Source of the DNA: an uncultured Paracoccaceae bacterium
GTDB lineage: Bacteria > Pseudomonadota > Alphaproteobacteria > Rhodobacterales > Rhodobacteraceae
Length of the DNA: 64,000 nucleotides
Assembly: GCA_947493335.1 (NCBI GenBank)
Contig: CANLQO010000003.1
Location: 62,001-126,000, forward strand
Reading direction: 5' to 3'
Made by a program: the position numbers and the translations under genes. Positions 1 to 10,606 of the stretch are shown here, piece by piece. Numbering within the stretch: position 1 is the stretch's first letter; each line of letters opens with the position of its first letter. The notes under the pieces were generated by a model. It worked only from the letters and a program-made list of their open reading frames with translations. It was not told the origin of the DNA and searched no databases.

Positions 1-243
1 GATCGCCCAGACCGACAGGAACATGACCAGATCGCCGAACCAGGATGTGACAAAGCCATTTGCGGTCGCAAAAGCCTCTGGCCCCGTCGCAGCGGCCACG
101 AACCACCAGACGATCATCAGTGCGGCAACGATCAGCGCGTTGCCGGTGATACGGGTGAAGATTGATGTCATTGAGGTCAGTTGCGGACGATAGATCGTCA
201 GATGCGGCGAAAGAGGGCGATTGCCCCGGTTCACATCGGCCAT
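1..243 (-). CDS. sdhC: Succinate dehydrogenase cytochrome b556 subunit (partial, continues past window start)
   Basis: Reverse-strand translation MADVNRGNRPLSPHLTIYRPQLTSMTSIFTRITGNAL, the classic SdhC N-terminus. Confidence 0.9.
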   Translation of the reverse strand, partial: MADVNRGNRPLSPHLTIYRPQLTSMTSIFTRITGNALIVAALMIVWWFVAAATGPEAFATANGFVTSWFGDLVMFLSVWAI

Positions 244-381
244 GTCAGTTCCCTTCTTGGCGTCACGCAAGCCGGCAAGCCCGCGCCTTTGACCCGTTAT
301 TGCGCATCTTTTTCAGAGAGTCACGTTAAGGCCGCCCTAAATTCCGCGCGAAATTGCCGCGTTAGCGCAAAAAGTCTATTT

Positions 382-412
382 TGTGATCACAGGCGCAAAT
401 CAAGTGATCACA
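382..412. promoter_or_regulatory. Paired palindromic operator TGTGATCACA / AGTGATCACA, centres 21 bp apart, upstream of sdhC
   Basis: TGTGATCACA at 382-391 and AGTGATCACA at 403-412; same architecture upstream of sucC. Confidence 0.7.
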
Positions 413-414
413 AA

Positions 415-1524
415 TCATTGCGGGGAAGCCGCAGCGTGAAGTTCATCCCCCGCAGCCCGCAACGAATGGTCCCATTCTTTTGCGATGGCACACCAGTCCG
501 CGGTGATCGCAACCCGATCTGCACGGCACGTGCCCACATGTTCCAGAAACTGCAGCCGAAAGCGTGTCGGCGGATGGCTGGTATCCAGTTTGTGATCTTC
601 GCTTTCCAGTTCCTTCAACAAACCGGCGCGCAAAGGATGTGCCGGATCACGCACAGCACGGCAAAGCGCATCAAGCATTTCATGCCCTTTTGGGCTGTTG
701 CTGCCATGCATCTCCAGATGCCGTCGCTGCCAAATCGGTACAAGAGCTAGGGTCTCAAGAGAACGGGCCATCGCATCGACACCCACGGCCTCGGCAGCGA
801 TGGCGTCGGCAAGGTATTCGGCGCGTTGGCTTTCAATGAATGCCAAGCGCAACATCCAGCTAATCAGCAATTCTAGCGCGAAGGATACAGGCACCTGAAA
901 GACCAGCGCCTCTAACCCGGAATCGTCAGCCGGTTCGATCATATGGTACCAGCGCTGCAGCACTCCAAACGCCCGACCAGTCAAGCCGCTCCGTAGACAA
1001 TCGCCGTTCACGAAATGCGCACATTCATGAGCGATGACGGCGGTGCGTTCTTCTTGCGTCAGCAACGCCCAAAGTTGGGCACCAAAACCGAGATAGTTCT
1101 GCCCACGATCTCGTGTTGCATAGGCATTCATCTCATCGCTGACAACAAGCCTGGAAATTGGAGGCGCGCCGGTGCGGGCAGCAATCTCGTGAATAAGGGC
1201 GAATGTCGCGGGTGCATCGTTCGCGGTCCAGACGGTTTTGAAGCGCCGCGGACGCTTCCACAGCAGGAACGCGCCCGCGATGAGAAAGATCGTGCTCAAC
1301 ACAACAGAAATGGCGTTGATCCCTGCCTGTGACAGCAGAACAACGGCAAAGCTGACTAAAATGAGAGGGGTGGCAAGGATGATCAGCGACAGGAGACTTA
1401 GCGTTGCAGGCACTCCGCGTGCCTTTGAAAGACGGCCCTGCAGGTAATCGTCGCGCGCGGTTTCAAAGATGGTGGCGGCGCGACGGCGTTGCAGCTCATC
1501 GATGCGATTGGCCAGTTTTGTCAC
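415..1524 (-). CDS. M48 family metallopeptidase, membrane associated
   Basis: VIAHECAHFVNGD (HExxH) motif, N-terminal TM segments. Confidence 0.8.
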   Translation of the reverse strand: MTKLANRIDELQRRRAATIFETARDDYLQGRLSKARGVPATLSLLSLIILATPLILVSFAVVLLSQAGINAISVVLSTIFLIAGAFLLWKRPRRFKTVWTANDAPATFALIHEIAARTGAPPISRLVVSDEMNAYATRDRGQNYLGFGAQLWALLTQEERTAVIAHECAHFVNGDCLRSGLTGRAFGVLQRWYHMIEPADDSGLEALVFQVPVSFALELLISWMLRLAFIESQRAEYLADAIAAEAVGVDAMARSLETLALVPIWQRRHLEMHGSNSPKGHEMLDALCRAVRDPAHPLRAGLLKELESEDHKLDTSHPPTRFRLQFLEHVGTCRADRVAITADWCAIAKEWDHSLRAAGDELHAAASPQ

Positions 1525-1589
1525 GGTTTACTCCGCCGTTGCATGGCGCAGACCTGCCCACAAGGCCCTCTGCCTGTCAAGCAAGCGCA

Positions 1590-2267
1590 TCAATGAGATG
1601 GTGCGAGGGACGCGATCTGTTTTGTGATCTCGCGGATCAGCTTTTGCCGAATTCTTTCCTGATATTCCTGGTAATCCGCCGCGCGCAAAGCAAAGGCGCC
1701 CGGGCCCGTGATCACATGGGTCCGGAAGTATTCAACCAACCCGGCCTGTTCATTCTCGATCGCCAAGGCATTGATGGTGACTTTGCGCGACAGCGCCAGG
1801 GCACGGGCCTCTGTCGGGTCAAGCCCTTCATTCGACAAGCCATCGCCGCTGATGTCGATCACCTGCCTTTTGCAATCGGACACGGCAGGGTCATCAAAGG
1901 CGGCGAGTGCGACCAGCATCGCCTCACCCACGGCTGTGGAAAAATTGCGCCACCGGCGCGGGGCAAGGGCCACGTCCGTCGCCAGCGCATCAGCGCGGTC
2001 AAAATCAGTCACATGGGTCCAGGGGACAGAGATGACTTGCCGCCCCGCCCCGGTCCATTGCAGCACCATGACGTGTGCCTTGGCGTTCACCAAAGCCTCT
2101 GACACCGATCCGTGGTTCAGCGCGGCGGCAAGACCCTGCATTTGCAGGTCATATTCCTTCCGCTCGACAGAGCCCGAAACATCCACCGCCAGCACCAGTG
2201 CCAGTTCGCAGGCGGGGGCCGCAACGGGCGTCAAAGCCAATGCCGTGATGAGGGCGCGCAGGGTCAT
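1590..2267 (-). CDS. DUF1194 (VWA-like) domain protein, exported
   Basis: Signal peptide; LALVLAVDVSGSV and DISGDGLSN MIDAS-like motifs. Confidence 0.75.
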   Translation of the reverse strand: MTLRALITALALTPVAAPACELALVLAVDVSGSVERKEYDLQMQGLAAALNHGSVSEALVNAKAHVMVLQWTGAGRQVISVPWTHVTDFDRADALATDVALAPRRWRNFSTAVGEAMLVALAAFDDPAVSDCKRQVIDISGDGLSNEGLDPTEARALALSRKVTINALAIENEQAGLVEYFRTHVITGPGAFALRAADYQEYQERIRQKLIREITKQIASLAPSH

Positions 2268-2322
2268 GCCCTGCAGCTTGCCCCATTTCGGGGTCAGCGC
2301 CAGTCACATTTTTGCAAGAGCG

Positions 2323-3060
2323 TTATTCGATCTGACCGGCCAGATGTGCCACGAATTCGGTGCACATGGTGATCGTTTCTTCCTGCGGGTCATAAAAGGC
2401 ATTGGCCTCGCCGCAATCGGCGACAGCGACGGGGATCACCTTGGGCAGCGACATTTCAGCATTCAACGCGTCAAGTTCGGCGCCGATGACATCAGCGATA
2501 ATCGTGGCCCCCGGGCCAGCGCCCTCTGCCACTTGCAGCACCAGCGTTTCGCCTGCCCCGGCATCGACCAGTTCATCAAGCACGGCGCCCCAGCTCCCTG
2601 CGGCCTGATCGTATTCCTCGGGACAGTAATCGGCACGTTCCTGTGGGAGGCCCAGTTCTTCGGCCACGTCGGCGCGTTCATCGGGGTTGGCACCATAGAA
2701 GATGCAGACGGCGTTGTAATAGCGCTGCAAATCCGGCCCATGCACATCCCACCACGCGACGTCGTCACGGGTTTCATCCGCTTCGGCCTGAAAGCCAAAG
2801 GCGGTGTCATAGGCCAGCGACACGGCGGTTTCTTCATCATAAAGCGCATCAATCATGAAAGCCGACAGGACGTCGGCTGCGTCCTCTTCCTGCCCAAAGA
2901 TCGGCAGACCCATCTGATCAATCAGCGCATGGCCAAGCTCATGATAGAAAATCCCCAGAATGTTGGCCGTCACATAGGCCTCTTGATCCTCGGTCAGGTC
3001 TTGTGCTGCCGCAGCAGTGACGCAGCCAAACAGGGCGACGGTTGTCGTCAGTGTTTTCAT
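2323..3060 (-). CDS. DUF4344-like secreted metallopeptidase
   Basis: Signal peptide MKTLTTTVALFGCVTAAAAQ; FYHELGHALID motif. Start moved to MKTL next to the upstream stop. Confidence 0.7.
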   Translation of the reverse strand: MKTLTTTVALFGCVTAAAAQDLTEDQEAYVTANILGIFYHELGHALIDQMGLPIFGQEEDAADVLSAFMIDALYDEETAVSLAYDTAFGFQAEADETRDDVAWWDVHGPDLQRYYNAVCIFYGANPDERADVAEELGLPQERADYCPEEYDQAAGSWGAVLDELVDAGAGETLVLQVAEGAGPGATIIADVIGAELDALNAEMSLPKVIPVAVADCGEANAFYDPQEETITMCTEFVAHLAGQIE

Positions 3061-4082
3061 GTCGGTATCAAAGCCCAATAGTCGAGATCCAGCAGAACGT
3101 CTGGCAGGTAATTGCCATCCTCGCCCTTTAACGCGCCTGTCGGACCCTTGGTCGCGACCAGCCGCAGGCGGATTGCGCCGACGCCGGGGGCGGCGGTTTC
3201 GGCTTTATCCAGCACTTCCGACCACGCCCGCACGGTATCGCCTGCAAAACAGGGGTTTGCATGGGCACCGCCATTTAGCGCCACAATCATCTGCGCATTG
3301 GCCAACCCATTGAAAGACAGGGTCCGCGCGAGCGAGATCACATGACCGCCATAGATCAGCCGTTTGCCGTCAGGCCGGTTTGTTGCATCAAAATGTACCT
3401 TGGCCGTGTTCTGCCACAGGCGTGTGGCGATCATATGCTCGGCCTCTTCCACGGTCACGCCGTCGACGTGGTCAATCACCTCACCGACCTGATAGTCGCC
3501 CCAGCGGTGCGGCTCTCCGGCCAGCGCAAAGTCGTAGCCCGAGAAATCGAGCCCCTCGGGGATCACAAGATCGGAGGCCGCGACAGCGGTTTTGAGGTCG
3601 GGGATCACCGGATCAGGCGCAGCGCCTTCTGCGCGACGGCGCACCATCACCCAGCGCACATATTCCAGCACTGGCACACCCACTTGGTTGCGCCCCACTG
3701 TACGTACCCAGACCACACCGCTTTTGCCGTTGGAGTTCTGTTTGAGCCCGATCACTTCGGAGGTGGAGGTCAGCGTATCGCCGGGCCAGACCGGTGTCAG
3801 CCAGCGCCCCTCGGCATAGCCCAGATTGGCCAGCGCATTAAGCGAGATGTCCGGCACTGTCTTGCCGAACACCACGTGAAAGGCGACCAGATCATCTAGC
3901 GGAGAGCTTTCCAGCCCGCAATCCTGCGCGAAGACATCCGAGGAATAAAGTGCGCCGCGTGCGGGGTATAGCGCGTGATAAAGCGCCCGCTCGCCCTCGG
4001 CCACGGTGCGGGGGACGGCATGTGTGATGACCTCTCCGAGGGTGTAATCCTCAAAGAAGCGGCCCGGATTTGTTTTGCTCAT
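3057..4082 (-). CDS. mch: MaoC-family dehydratase, mesaconyl-CoA hydratase-like
   Basis: MSKTNPGRFFEDYTLGEVITHAVPRT; double hot-dog MaoC layout; next to CitE-like lyase. Start moved to MSKTN. Confidence 0.75.
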   Translation of the reverse strand: MSKTNPGRFFEDYTLGEVITHAVPRTVAEGERALYHALYPARGALYSSDVFAQDCGLESSPLDDLVAFHVVFGKTVPDISLNALANLGYAEGRWLTPVWPGDTLTSTSEVIGLKQNSNGKSGVVWVRTVGRNQVGVPVLEYVRWVMVRRRAEGAAPDPVIPDLKTAVAASDLVIPEGLDFSGYDFALAGEPHRWGDYQVGEVIDHVDGVTVEEAEHMIATRLWQNTAKVHFDATNRPDGKRLIYGGHVISLARTLSFNGLANAQMIVALNGGAHANPCFAGDTVRAWSEVLDKAETAAPGVGAIRLRLVATKGPTGALKGEDGNYLPDVLLDLDYWALIPT

Positions 4083-4282
4083 TGCTCGCTCAGTTTCATG
4101 TCCGGATGGTATGGCGTGTCCACATCCTTGGTGACGGCCTGCCCGCAACGCATCACGCCATTGGCATGGTCATAGGCATAGGTCGGGTCGCCGTGCAGTT
4201 CCCATCCTTTTGACAATGCCAATGAGACCTTGTGGCAAAAGGCAGACGTGTCGTCTTCGGTCAGCAAACGGTAGATTTTCAT
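4079..4282 (-). CDS. DUF1737 domain small protein
   Basis: MKIYRLLTEDDTSAFCHKVSLALSKGWELHGDPTYAYD, typical DUF1737. Confidence 0.7.
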   Translation of the reverse strand: MKIYRLLTEDDTSAFCHKVSLALSKGWELHGDPTYAYDHANGVMRCGQAVTKDVDTPYHPDMKLSEQ

Positions 4283-4285
4283 GTA

Positions 4286-4834
4286 TCACCCACCAAACGG
4301 ATTGTAACCAAGGATCGCGTGGATGCCGCCCACCACGATGACCATGATGACCGTGGCGACGGCGGCGGTGAATTCCTTTTTGACCGGCACCTCGTGATAA
4401 GGGCCGCGCGGTCCTTCGGCGCGGTTGATGACCACCATTTCGGCGATGGCCCAAATCATCAAGCCGCCGAACAGGACGAACGATGGCGTATCACCATTCA
4501 CCAGAATATGCGCCACACACCAAAGGATCACAGCGCTTAGCTGCGGATGCCGGATCGTTCTGGTGATCTTGGTTTTGGCCCCGGACGCCGCGAAAAGATA
4601 GAAGGAGAACACCATCAGAATGTTGTTGATCCCGGTCATCGCGGGTGTGCGGCCCCAGTAGAACGTGCCATCCCAGGCGCGGTAGCCCCAAATCATGAAA
4701 ATGATCGCGACCGCAAGCGTCAGCGCCACAATCGCCTTGCCCTTATCCCCGAACCTGGCGCGGTTATCCGGCAAGGCACGTTTCCAGAAATGGGCAGCAG
4801 CCCAGAGGATGAGACCAAGAAAGAGAAGGATCAT
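4286..4834 (-). CDS. NnrU family membrane protein
   Basis: Multi-TM; FWKRALPDNRARFGDKGKAIVALTLAVAIIFMIWGYRAW and TRTIRHPQLSAVILWCVAHILVNGD. Confidence 0.75.
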   Translation of the reverse strand: MILLFLGLILWAAAHFWKRALPDNRARFGDKGKAIVALTLAVAIIFMIWGYRAWDGTFYWGRTPAMTGINNILMVFSFYLFAASGAKTKITRTIRHPQLSAVILWCVAHILVNGDTPSFVLFGGLMIWAIAEMVVINRAEGPRGPYHEVPVKKEFTAAVATVIMVIVVGGIHAILGYNPFGG

Positions 4835-5676
4835 GACGGCTCCAATGCGGCGATAGCGGTTGCTTTCGCCAAAGTTGCCCGCGCGGTCACGATATGCAAG
4901 TTCTCAACAATCTTTCCGTCCACGACTGCGACCCCTTTGCCTGCCGCTTCGGCCTCTTCAAAGGCTGCGATTTGCCGTTGGGCCAGTGCAATGTCCTCAT
5001 CCGAGGGGCCAAAGATTTCGTTGCAGGGGCCGACTTGCGCGGGATGGATCAAGGTCTTGCCATCAAAGCCCATGTCACGACCCTCTGCGCATTCTTGGCG
5101 CAAGCCATCCTCGTCCTTGAAGGCATTGTAGACGCCGTCCAGTGCCACAATCCCGGCGGCGCGTGCCGCCAGAAGACAATGCTGCAGTGCGGTGGTCATC
5201 GCCGCGCGGCCACGGGCGTGCAGGTCTTTGGCCAGATCATTGGTGCCCATCACAAAGCCCGCCAATTGCGGATGCGCGGCAATGGACTGCGCGTTCAGGA
5301 TGCCTTGCGGCGTCTCCATCATGGCCCAAAGCGGCTTATCGGGGATCAGGGCGGCCAATGCGTCCAAATCCTCTGGTCCGTTCACCTTGGGCAGCAGGAC
5401 CGCGTCGCAGTCCATGGCGGCCACGGCGCGGGCATCATCAACGCCCCATGCCGTATCCAGCCCGTTGATCCGCACGATCCGCAGCCGCGTTCCGTAAGAG
5501 CTTGCCAAGGCGGTTCCCAATGTCGCCCGGGCGTCGTCCTTTGCATCAGGGCTGACGGCATCTTCCAGATCAAACAGGATCACATCAACCGGCAAACCCC
5601 GCGCCTTTTCCAGCGCCCGCGCGTTCGCGCCGGGAATATACAGGGCAGAGCGGTGGGGGCGGCTGGTCATCGGCAT
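4831..5676 (-). CDS. HpcH/HpaI (CitE-like) CoA ester lyase, possibly (3S)-malyl-CoA thioesterase Mcl2-like
   Basis: RSALYIPGANARALEKARGLPVDVILFDLEDAVSPDAK; MGTNDLAKDL. Confidence 0.75.
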   Translation of the reverse strand: MPMTSRPHRSALYIPGANARALEKARGLPVDVILFDLEDAVSPDAKDDARATLGTALASSYGTRLRIVRINGLDTAWGVDDARAVAAMDCDAVLLPKVNGPEDLDALAALIPDKPLWAMMETPQGILNAQSIAAHPQLAGFVMGTNDLAKDLHARGRAAMTTALQHCLLAARAAGIVALDGVYNAFKDEDGLRQECAEGRDMGFDGKTLIHPAQVGPCNEIFGPSDEDIALAQRQIAAFEEAEAAGKGVAVVDGKIVENLHIVTARATLAKATAIAALEPS

Positions 5677-5838
5677 CCTCGCAACATTGTTGCGCGCAAC
5701 ACAACCGATCCGACCGGATATTTCAACCCAAAAATGCCGCAGCGCAGCACCCGCGCCCCACCGGACGCTGCGTTAACCATGCTTAACCACACTGCACGCA
5801 TCCTCTGCGCCATCTCACAGGTCCCGGAAGGACAGGAA

Positions 5839-6153
5839 ATGACACGCAACATAACGCTGACGATGATGACTGGTTCCGCATTTTTGCTTGCTGCGACGCA
5901 GGCCGAGGCACAGGGCCGCAATTGCGGACCCCATGGCGCGGTAACGGCGCACCTGGCCGAAAAGTTCAACGAAAGCCGCACCATGATGGGGCTTGCCGCC
6001 AACCAGATGGTGATTGAGGTCTTTGTAAATGCCGAAAGCGGCAGCTGGACGATCATCGTCACGCGCCCCGATGGCGTGACCTGCCTTGTCGCCTCTGGCT
6101 CTAACGCGGACGTCATTCCTGCCGCGCTGCTGAACACCGACCCAGAGGCCTAA
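5839..6153 (+). CDS. Small exported hypothetical protein
   Basis: MTRNITLTMMTGSAFLLAATQAEAQGRNCGPH signal peptide; the longer 4894..6153 ORF extends into antisense of the lyase and is not credible upstream. Confidence 0.7.
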   Translation: MTRNITLTMMTGSAFLLAATQAEAQGRNCGPHGAVTAHLAEKFNESRTMMGLAANQMVIEVFVNAESGSWTIIVTRPDGVTCLVASGSNADVIPAALLNTDPEA

Positions 6154-6896
6154 AGCCCGGTCAAACCGCTCCAGATCAGGCGGATCGACAACAACAAAAG
6201 CGCCCAGACGACAAGCTGAAAGAACAGCTTTTCCGGCAAGACCTGGACAAGCCTGACCCCGGCAAACACGGCCAGAACCGCGGGCAGCACCAGTGTCGCC
6301 GCCACCTGAAGGTTGCCGGGGCTTAATTGCCCAAGAAAGTAGTAGGGGACCAGCTTAATGGCGTTGGCGTAGGTGAAGGCCACGGTCACTGTCCCGGCAA
6401 ACATCAGTTTCGGCATCCGCAGCGGCAGCGCGAAAATCTGAAATGGCGCGGCACCGGAATGGCTCACGAAACTCGTGAACCCCGAAATCGTGCCCCAGAA
6501 CAGACCCGGCCCCCAGCGTGGCAGGCGCGCTGGCCCCTCTGGTCCGCGTCGCAACAACAATGACGCGGCATAGGACCCGCCGATCAGCCCAATGATCAGC
6601 GTAACCACGGCATCCGACACATAGTCGACGGTCATCCAGCCGATCAGGGTGCCCAGCGTCAGCGCCACCAGCATGATCTTCAACACGTTACGATTGAAAT
6701 TACGCCAATAGGCGTAAAGCCCAAACATATCGGAGGCCACATAGACCGGCAGCAGAATGCCTGCGGCCGTCACGGGTGAGGTGACAAGCGACAGGACCGG
6801 CACACTGATCGCCGTGATCACAGGCACACCGCCTTTGCCCAATCCGACACAAATCGCCGCAAACACCGCCGCGATCCAAAACCACACCTCTTCCAT
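6150..6896 (-). CDS. Sulfite exporter TauE/SafE family protein
   Basis: VGLGKGGVPVITAISVPVLSL and GTISGFTSFVSHSGAAPFQIF motifs. Confidence 0.8.
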   Translation of the reverse strand: MEEVWFWIAAVFAAICVGLGKGGVPVITAISVPVLSLVTSPVTAAGILLPVYVASDMFGLYAYWRNFNRNVLKIMLVALTLGTLIGWMTVDYVSDAVVTLIIGLIGGSYAASLLLRRGPEGPARLPRWGPGLFWGTISGFTSFVSHSGAAPFQIFALPLRMPKLMFAGTVTVAFTYANAIKLVPYYFLGQLSPGNLQVAATLVLPAVLAVFAGVRLVQVLPEKLFFQLVVWALLLLSIRLIWSGLTGL

Positions 6897-6914
6897 ACCG
6901 GCCCTTCAATCTGA

Positions 6915-7967
<1,053 letters not shown>

Positions 7968-7996
7968 TCCCGACCTGCTTTCTACGATCTCCGAGG

Positions 7997-8020
7997 GCGC
8001 CGATATGGCGCCCTTTTCTT
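7997..8020 (+). terminator. Rho-independent terminator after mdh
   Basis: GGGCGCC GATAT GGCGCCC followed by TTTTCTTTT. Confidence 0.8.
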
Positions 8021-8241
8021 TTGCGGCGACATTGTCTGCTCCAAGGAGGGTAAAGTTGTGTCGAAACTTTCCCTGACCTTCCTTGTGAATGGCCTGCCGT
8101 GGCCGTGGGGATTAGCCTTTTGGTTTGTCAGGATCCTCTGCGCAAACCCAAGCATGCGGCCGGTCGGCAGCGAAACACAAGCGGGAAATCGCCCCTTTCA
8201 CACCACTCTTCGAATCAGCGCATCTGCCCAATTGGTTAATT

Positions 8242-8272
8242 TGTGATCACACTTTTTTCGCGTGTGATCACA
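8242..8272. promoter_or_regulatory. Paired palindromic operator TGTGATCACA x2, centres 21 bp apart, upstream of sucC
   Basis: Exact TGTGATCACA at 8242-8251 and 8263-8272. Confidence 0.75.
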
Positions 8273-8368
8273 AATGTCGGGTTTTTGTGGAAATCCTGCA
8301 AGTGACTGTTTTTTATTAACCCTGCTTGTGCTCTGACTAGAAGAAATTCAGCCCAGCGGGGAAGCATC

Positions 8369-9562
8369 ATGAACATCCACGAATATCAGGCCAAGGCCCT
8401 TTTGAAGTCTTTTGGCGCACCGGTCAGCGACGGACGCCCGGTTTTGCGCGCCGAAGAAGCCAAGACAGCGGCAGGCGAACTTGATGGGCCGCTTTGGGTC
8501 GTGAAGGCGCAAATCCACGCGGGTGGCCGCGGCAAGGGCAAGTTCAAAGAGACGGACGCAGGCGAAGCCGGCGGCGTGCGCCTGACTAAATCCGTGGAAG
8601 AAGCCGCATCCGAGGCCAAGAAGATGCTGGGCCGTACACTCGTCACGCATCAGACCGGCCCGGTCGGCAAACAGGTCAACCGTATCTACATTGAAGACGG
8701 CTCTGGCATTGAGACCGAGATGTATCTGGCGCTTCTGGTGGATCGCGCAACAAGCCGCATCGGCTTTGTCTGCTCGACCGAAGGTGGGATGGATATCGAA
8801 GAGGTTGCCGCCTCGACCCCTGAAAAGATCCTCAACTTCACCGTGGACCCCGCCACCGGCTACCAGCCTTACCATGGTCGCCGCGTCGCTTTTGCGCTGG
8901 GGCTGACCGGCAATCAGGTCAAGCAATGCGTCAAGCTGATGGGCATCCTTTACAAGGCCTTCACCGAGAAGGACATGGAAATGCTCGAGATTAACCCGCT
9001 GATCGTGACAGACGGCGGCGATCTGAAGGTGCTGGATGCCAAGGTCTCTTTCGACGGCAACGCGGTGTATCGCCATCAGGATGTCGCTGCCCTGCGCGAC
9101 GAAACGGAAGAGGACCCCAAAGAACTTGCTGCCTCCAAATACGACCTGAACTACATCGCGCTGGATGGTGAGATTGGCTGCATGGTCAACGGCGCTGGTC
9201 TTGCGATGGCGACCATGGACATTATCAAGCTTTATGGTGCCGAACCGGCCAACTTCCTGGATGTCGGCGGCGGGGCCACCAAGGAAAAGGTGACAGAGGC
9301 CTTCAAGATCATCACTTCTGACCCCAACGTCAAAGGCATCCTTGTGAATATCTTTGGCGGCATCATGCGCTGTGACGTCATCGCTGAAGGCGTTGTTGCC
9401 GCCGTGAAAGAGGTGGGACTGAAGGTGCCGCTTGTCGTCCGCCTTGAAGGCACCAACGTCCAGCAAGGCAAGGATATCATCAATAACTCCGACGTTGACG
9501 TGATTGCTGCCGACGACCTGAAGGACGGCGCGCAGAAGATCGTGAAGGCGGTCAAGGGCTGA
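8369..9562 (+). CDS. sucC: Succinyl-CoA synthetase (ADP-forming) beta subunit
   Basis: [42 protein letters not shown]. Confidence 0.96.
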   Translation: MNIHEYQAKALLKSFGAPVSDGRPVLRAEEAKTAAGELDGPLWVVKAQIHAGGRGKGKFKETDAGEAGGVRLTKSVEEAASEAKKMLGRTLVTHQTGPVGKQVNRIYIEDGSGIETEMYLALLVDRATSRIGFVCSTEGGMDIEEVAASTPEKILNFTVDPATGYQPYHGRRVAFALGLTGNQVKQCVKLMGILYKAFTEKDMEMLEINPLIVTDGGDLKVLDAKVSFDGNAVYRHQDVAALRDETEEDPKELAASKYDLNYIALDGEIGCMVNGAGLAMATMDIIKLYGAEPANFLDVGGGATKEKVTEAFKIITSDPNVKGILVNIFGGIMRCDVIAEGVVAAVKEVGLKVPLVVRLEGTNVQQGKDIINNSDVDVIAADDLKDGAQKIVKAVKG

Positions 9563-9826
9563 ACTGGATGCTCGTGTCGCAACATCGTTTTCCGGCCACG
9601 CGGCGACCGCGCATATGCGCGGCGCGCCACCGTGTGGATGGTCAACAGCGGCACACTGCAATCCGGGGTTGTGACCCTACGTCAGCCATTCAACCCGGGG
9701 AAATGGACGCGATTTCTCCCATTATGACGGCGGGGCGTCCTTCGCATAAATCCTCCATTCAAAGACGGATGGCCGTGGCAGACCGCCCGACATCCGCCGA
9801 GACTTGGAAGAAAAGGATTGTTTGTG

Positions 9827-10018
9827 ATGATGAAGTTTTGTCTGGCCGCCGTTCTGACCCTTGGCCTGTCGGGCTGCATGGGCAGCGGGACACCACAGAA
9901 TTCCGCCGCCGCGCTGGATACGCATTCTGCCAGTTGCGCCAATCCCAACATGGGAACCGCGAATGGCCTGCCAATGCGCTGCGGACCGCAGGTCGCAAAG
10001 CCCTATTCCTATCAGTAA
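9827..10018 (+). CDS. Small lipoprotein 1 of a tandem triplet
   Basis: MMKFCLAAVLTLGLSGCMG lipobox; C-terminal NGLPMRCGPQVAKPYSYQ shared with the next two ORFs. Confidence 0.75.
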   Translation: MMKFCLAAVLTLGLSGCMGSGTPQNSAAALDTHSASCANPNMGTANGLPMRCGPQVAKPYSYQ

Positions 10019-10030
10019 CGCGTGATTTCA

Positions 10031-10062
10031 GCGGGCCGCGACCTGATTGGTCGGCGGCCCGC
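10031..10062 (+). other. GC-rich stem-loop after lipoprotein 1 (no U-tract)
   Basis: GCGGGCCGCGACC TGATT GGTCGGCGGCCCGC. Confidence 0.5.
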
Positions 10063-10183
10063 AGGCCAGCGACCCCGCCCCCAAATGATCACATTTTAGA
10101 CAAATCAGAGCTTCATCCCCATGCGACACCTTTTGCAAAGGTCCGCTCGGACCGCGTTGCAGACGTGTCAAAGGATGAACGTT

Positions 10184-10387
10184 ATGAAGAAAATCGCACT
10201 GCCACTCTTTCTGGCTTCGACGTTGACGGCCTGTATGGGCACCAGCGCACCCGTCAACGTGGTGCAGACAGAGGTCGTCTCGACTTCTGGCGTGGCGACA
10301 GCCTGCCCCAGCGTCCACATGCGGACAACCAATGGCCTGCCAATGCGCTGCGGGCCACAGACGGTCAAACCTTACACCTACCAGTAA
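10184..10387 (+). CDS. Small lipoprotein 2 of a tandem triplet
   Basis: MKKIALPLFLASTLTACMG lipobox; C-terminal NGLPMRCGPQTVKPYTYQ (alternative start 10175). Confidence 0.75.
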   Translation: MKKIALPLFLASTLTACMGTSAPVNVVQTEVVSTSGVATACPSVHMRTTNGLPMRCGPQTVKPYTYQ

Positions 10388-10606
10388 GACCGCAGAAATC
10401 TTCGGCAGCGTCACCCGCTGCCCAAACCGGCAAAGACCTGCCCAGACGTGCCTTAACGTCTCGGCAAGGCTTTGCCATGCAATTGCCATATCGCTTCCAT
10501 CTTGTCGCCGCCGGTCGTTGTCATGGTCATGACATCAAAACCGCGTTGGCTGGCCTGTTCTGGGGGGCAGCACGCCCTGAAACAGACCAGTCAAAGGACC
10601 AAAGAC

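Noticed and set aside
1708-3081. 457-aa plus-strand ORF
   Set aside because: Antisense to the DUF1194 and DUF4344 genes; no coherent domain.
4894-5838. N-terminal extension of the 4894..6153 ORF
   Set aside because: Antisense to the CoA ester lyase; the real gene starts at 5839 with a signal peptide.
6812-6821. CGTGATCACA site similar to the TCA operator
   Set aside because: Inside the TauE coding region, mismatched and unpaired; likely chance. The similar CGTGATCACA near 1707 is rejected for the same reason.
8058-8246. 62-aa ORF between mdh and sucC
   Set aside because: Non-ATG start, runs into the TGTGATCACA operator, composition not convincing.
8348-9661. 437-aa minus-strand ORF
   Set aside because: Antisense shadow of sucC in high-GC DNA.
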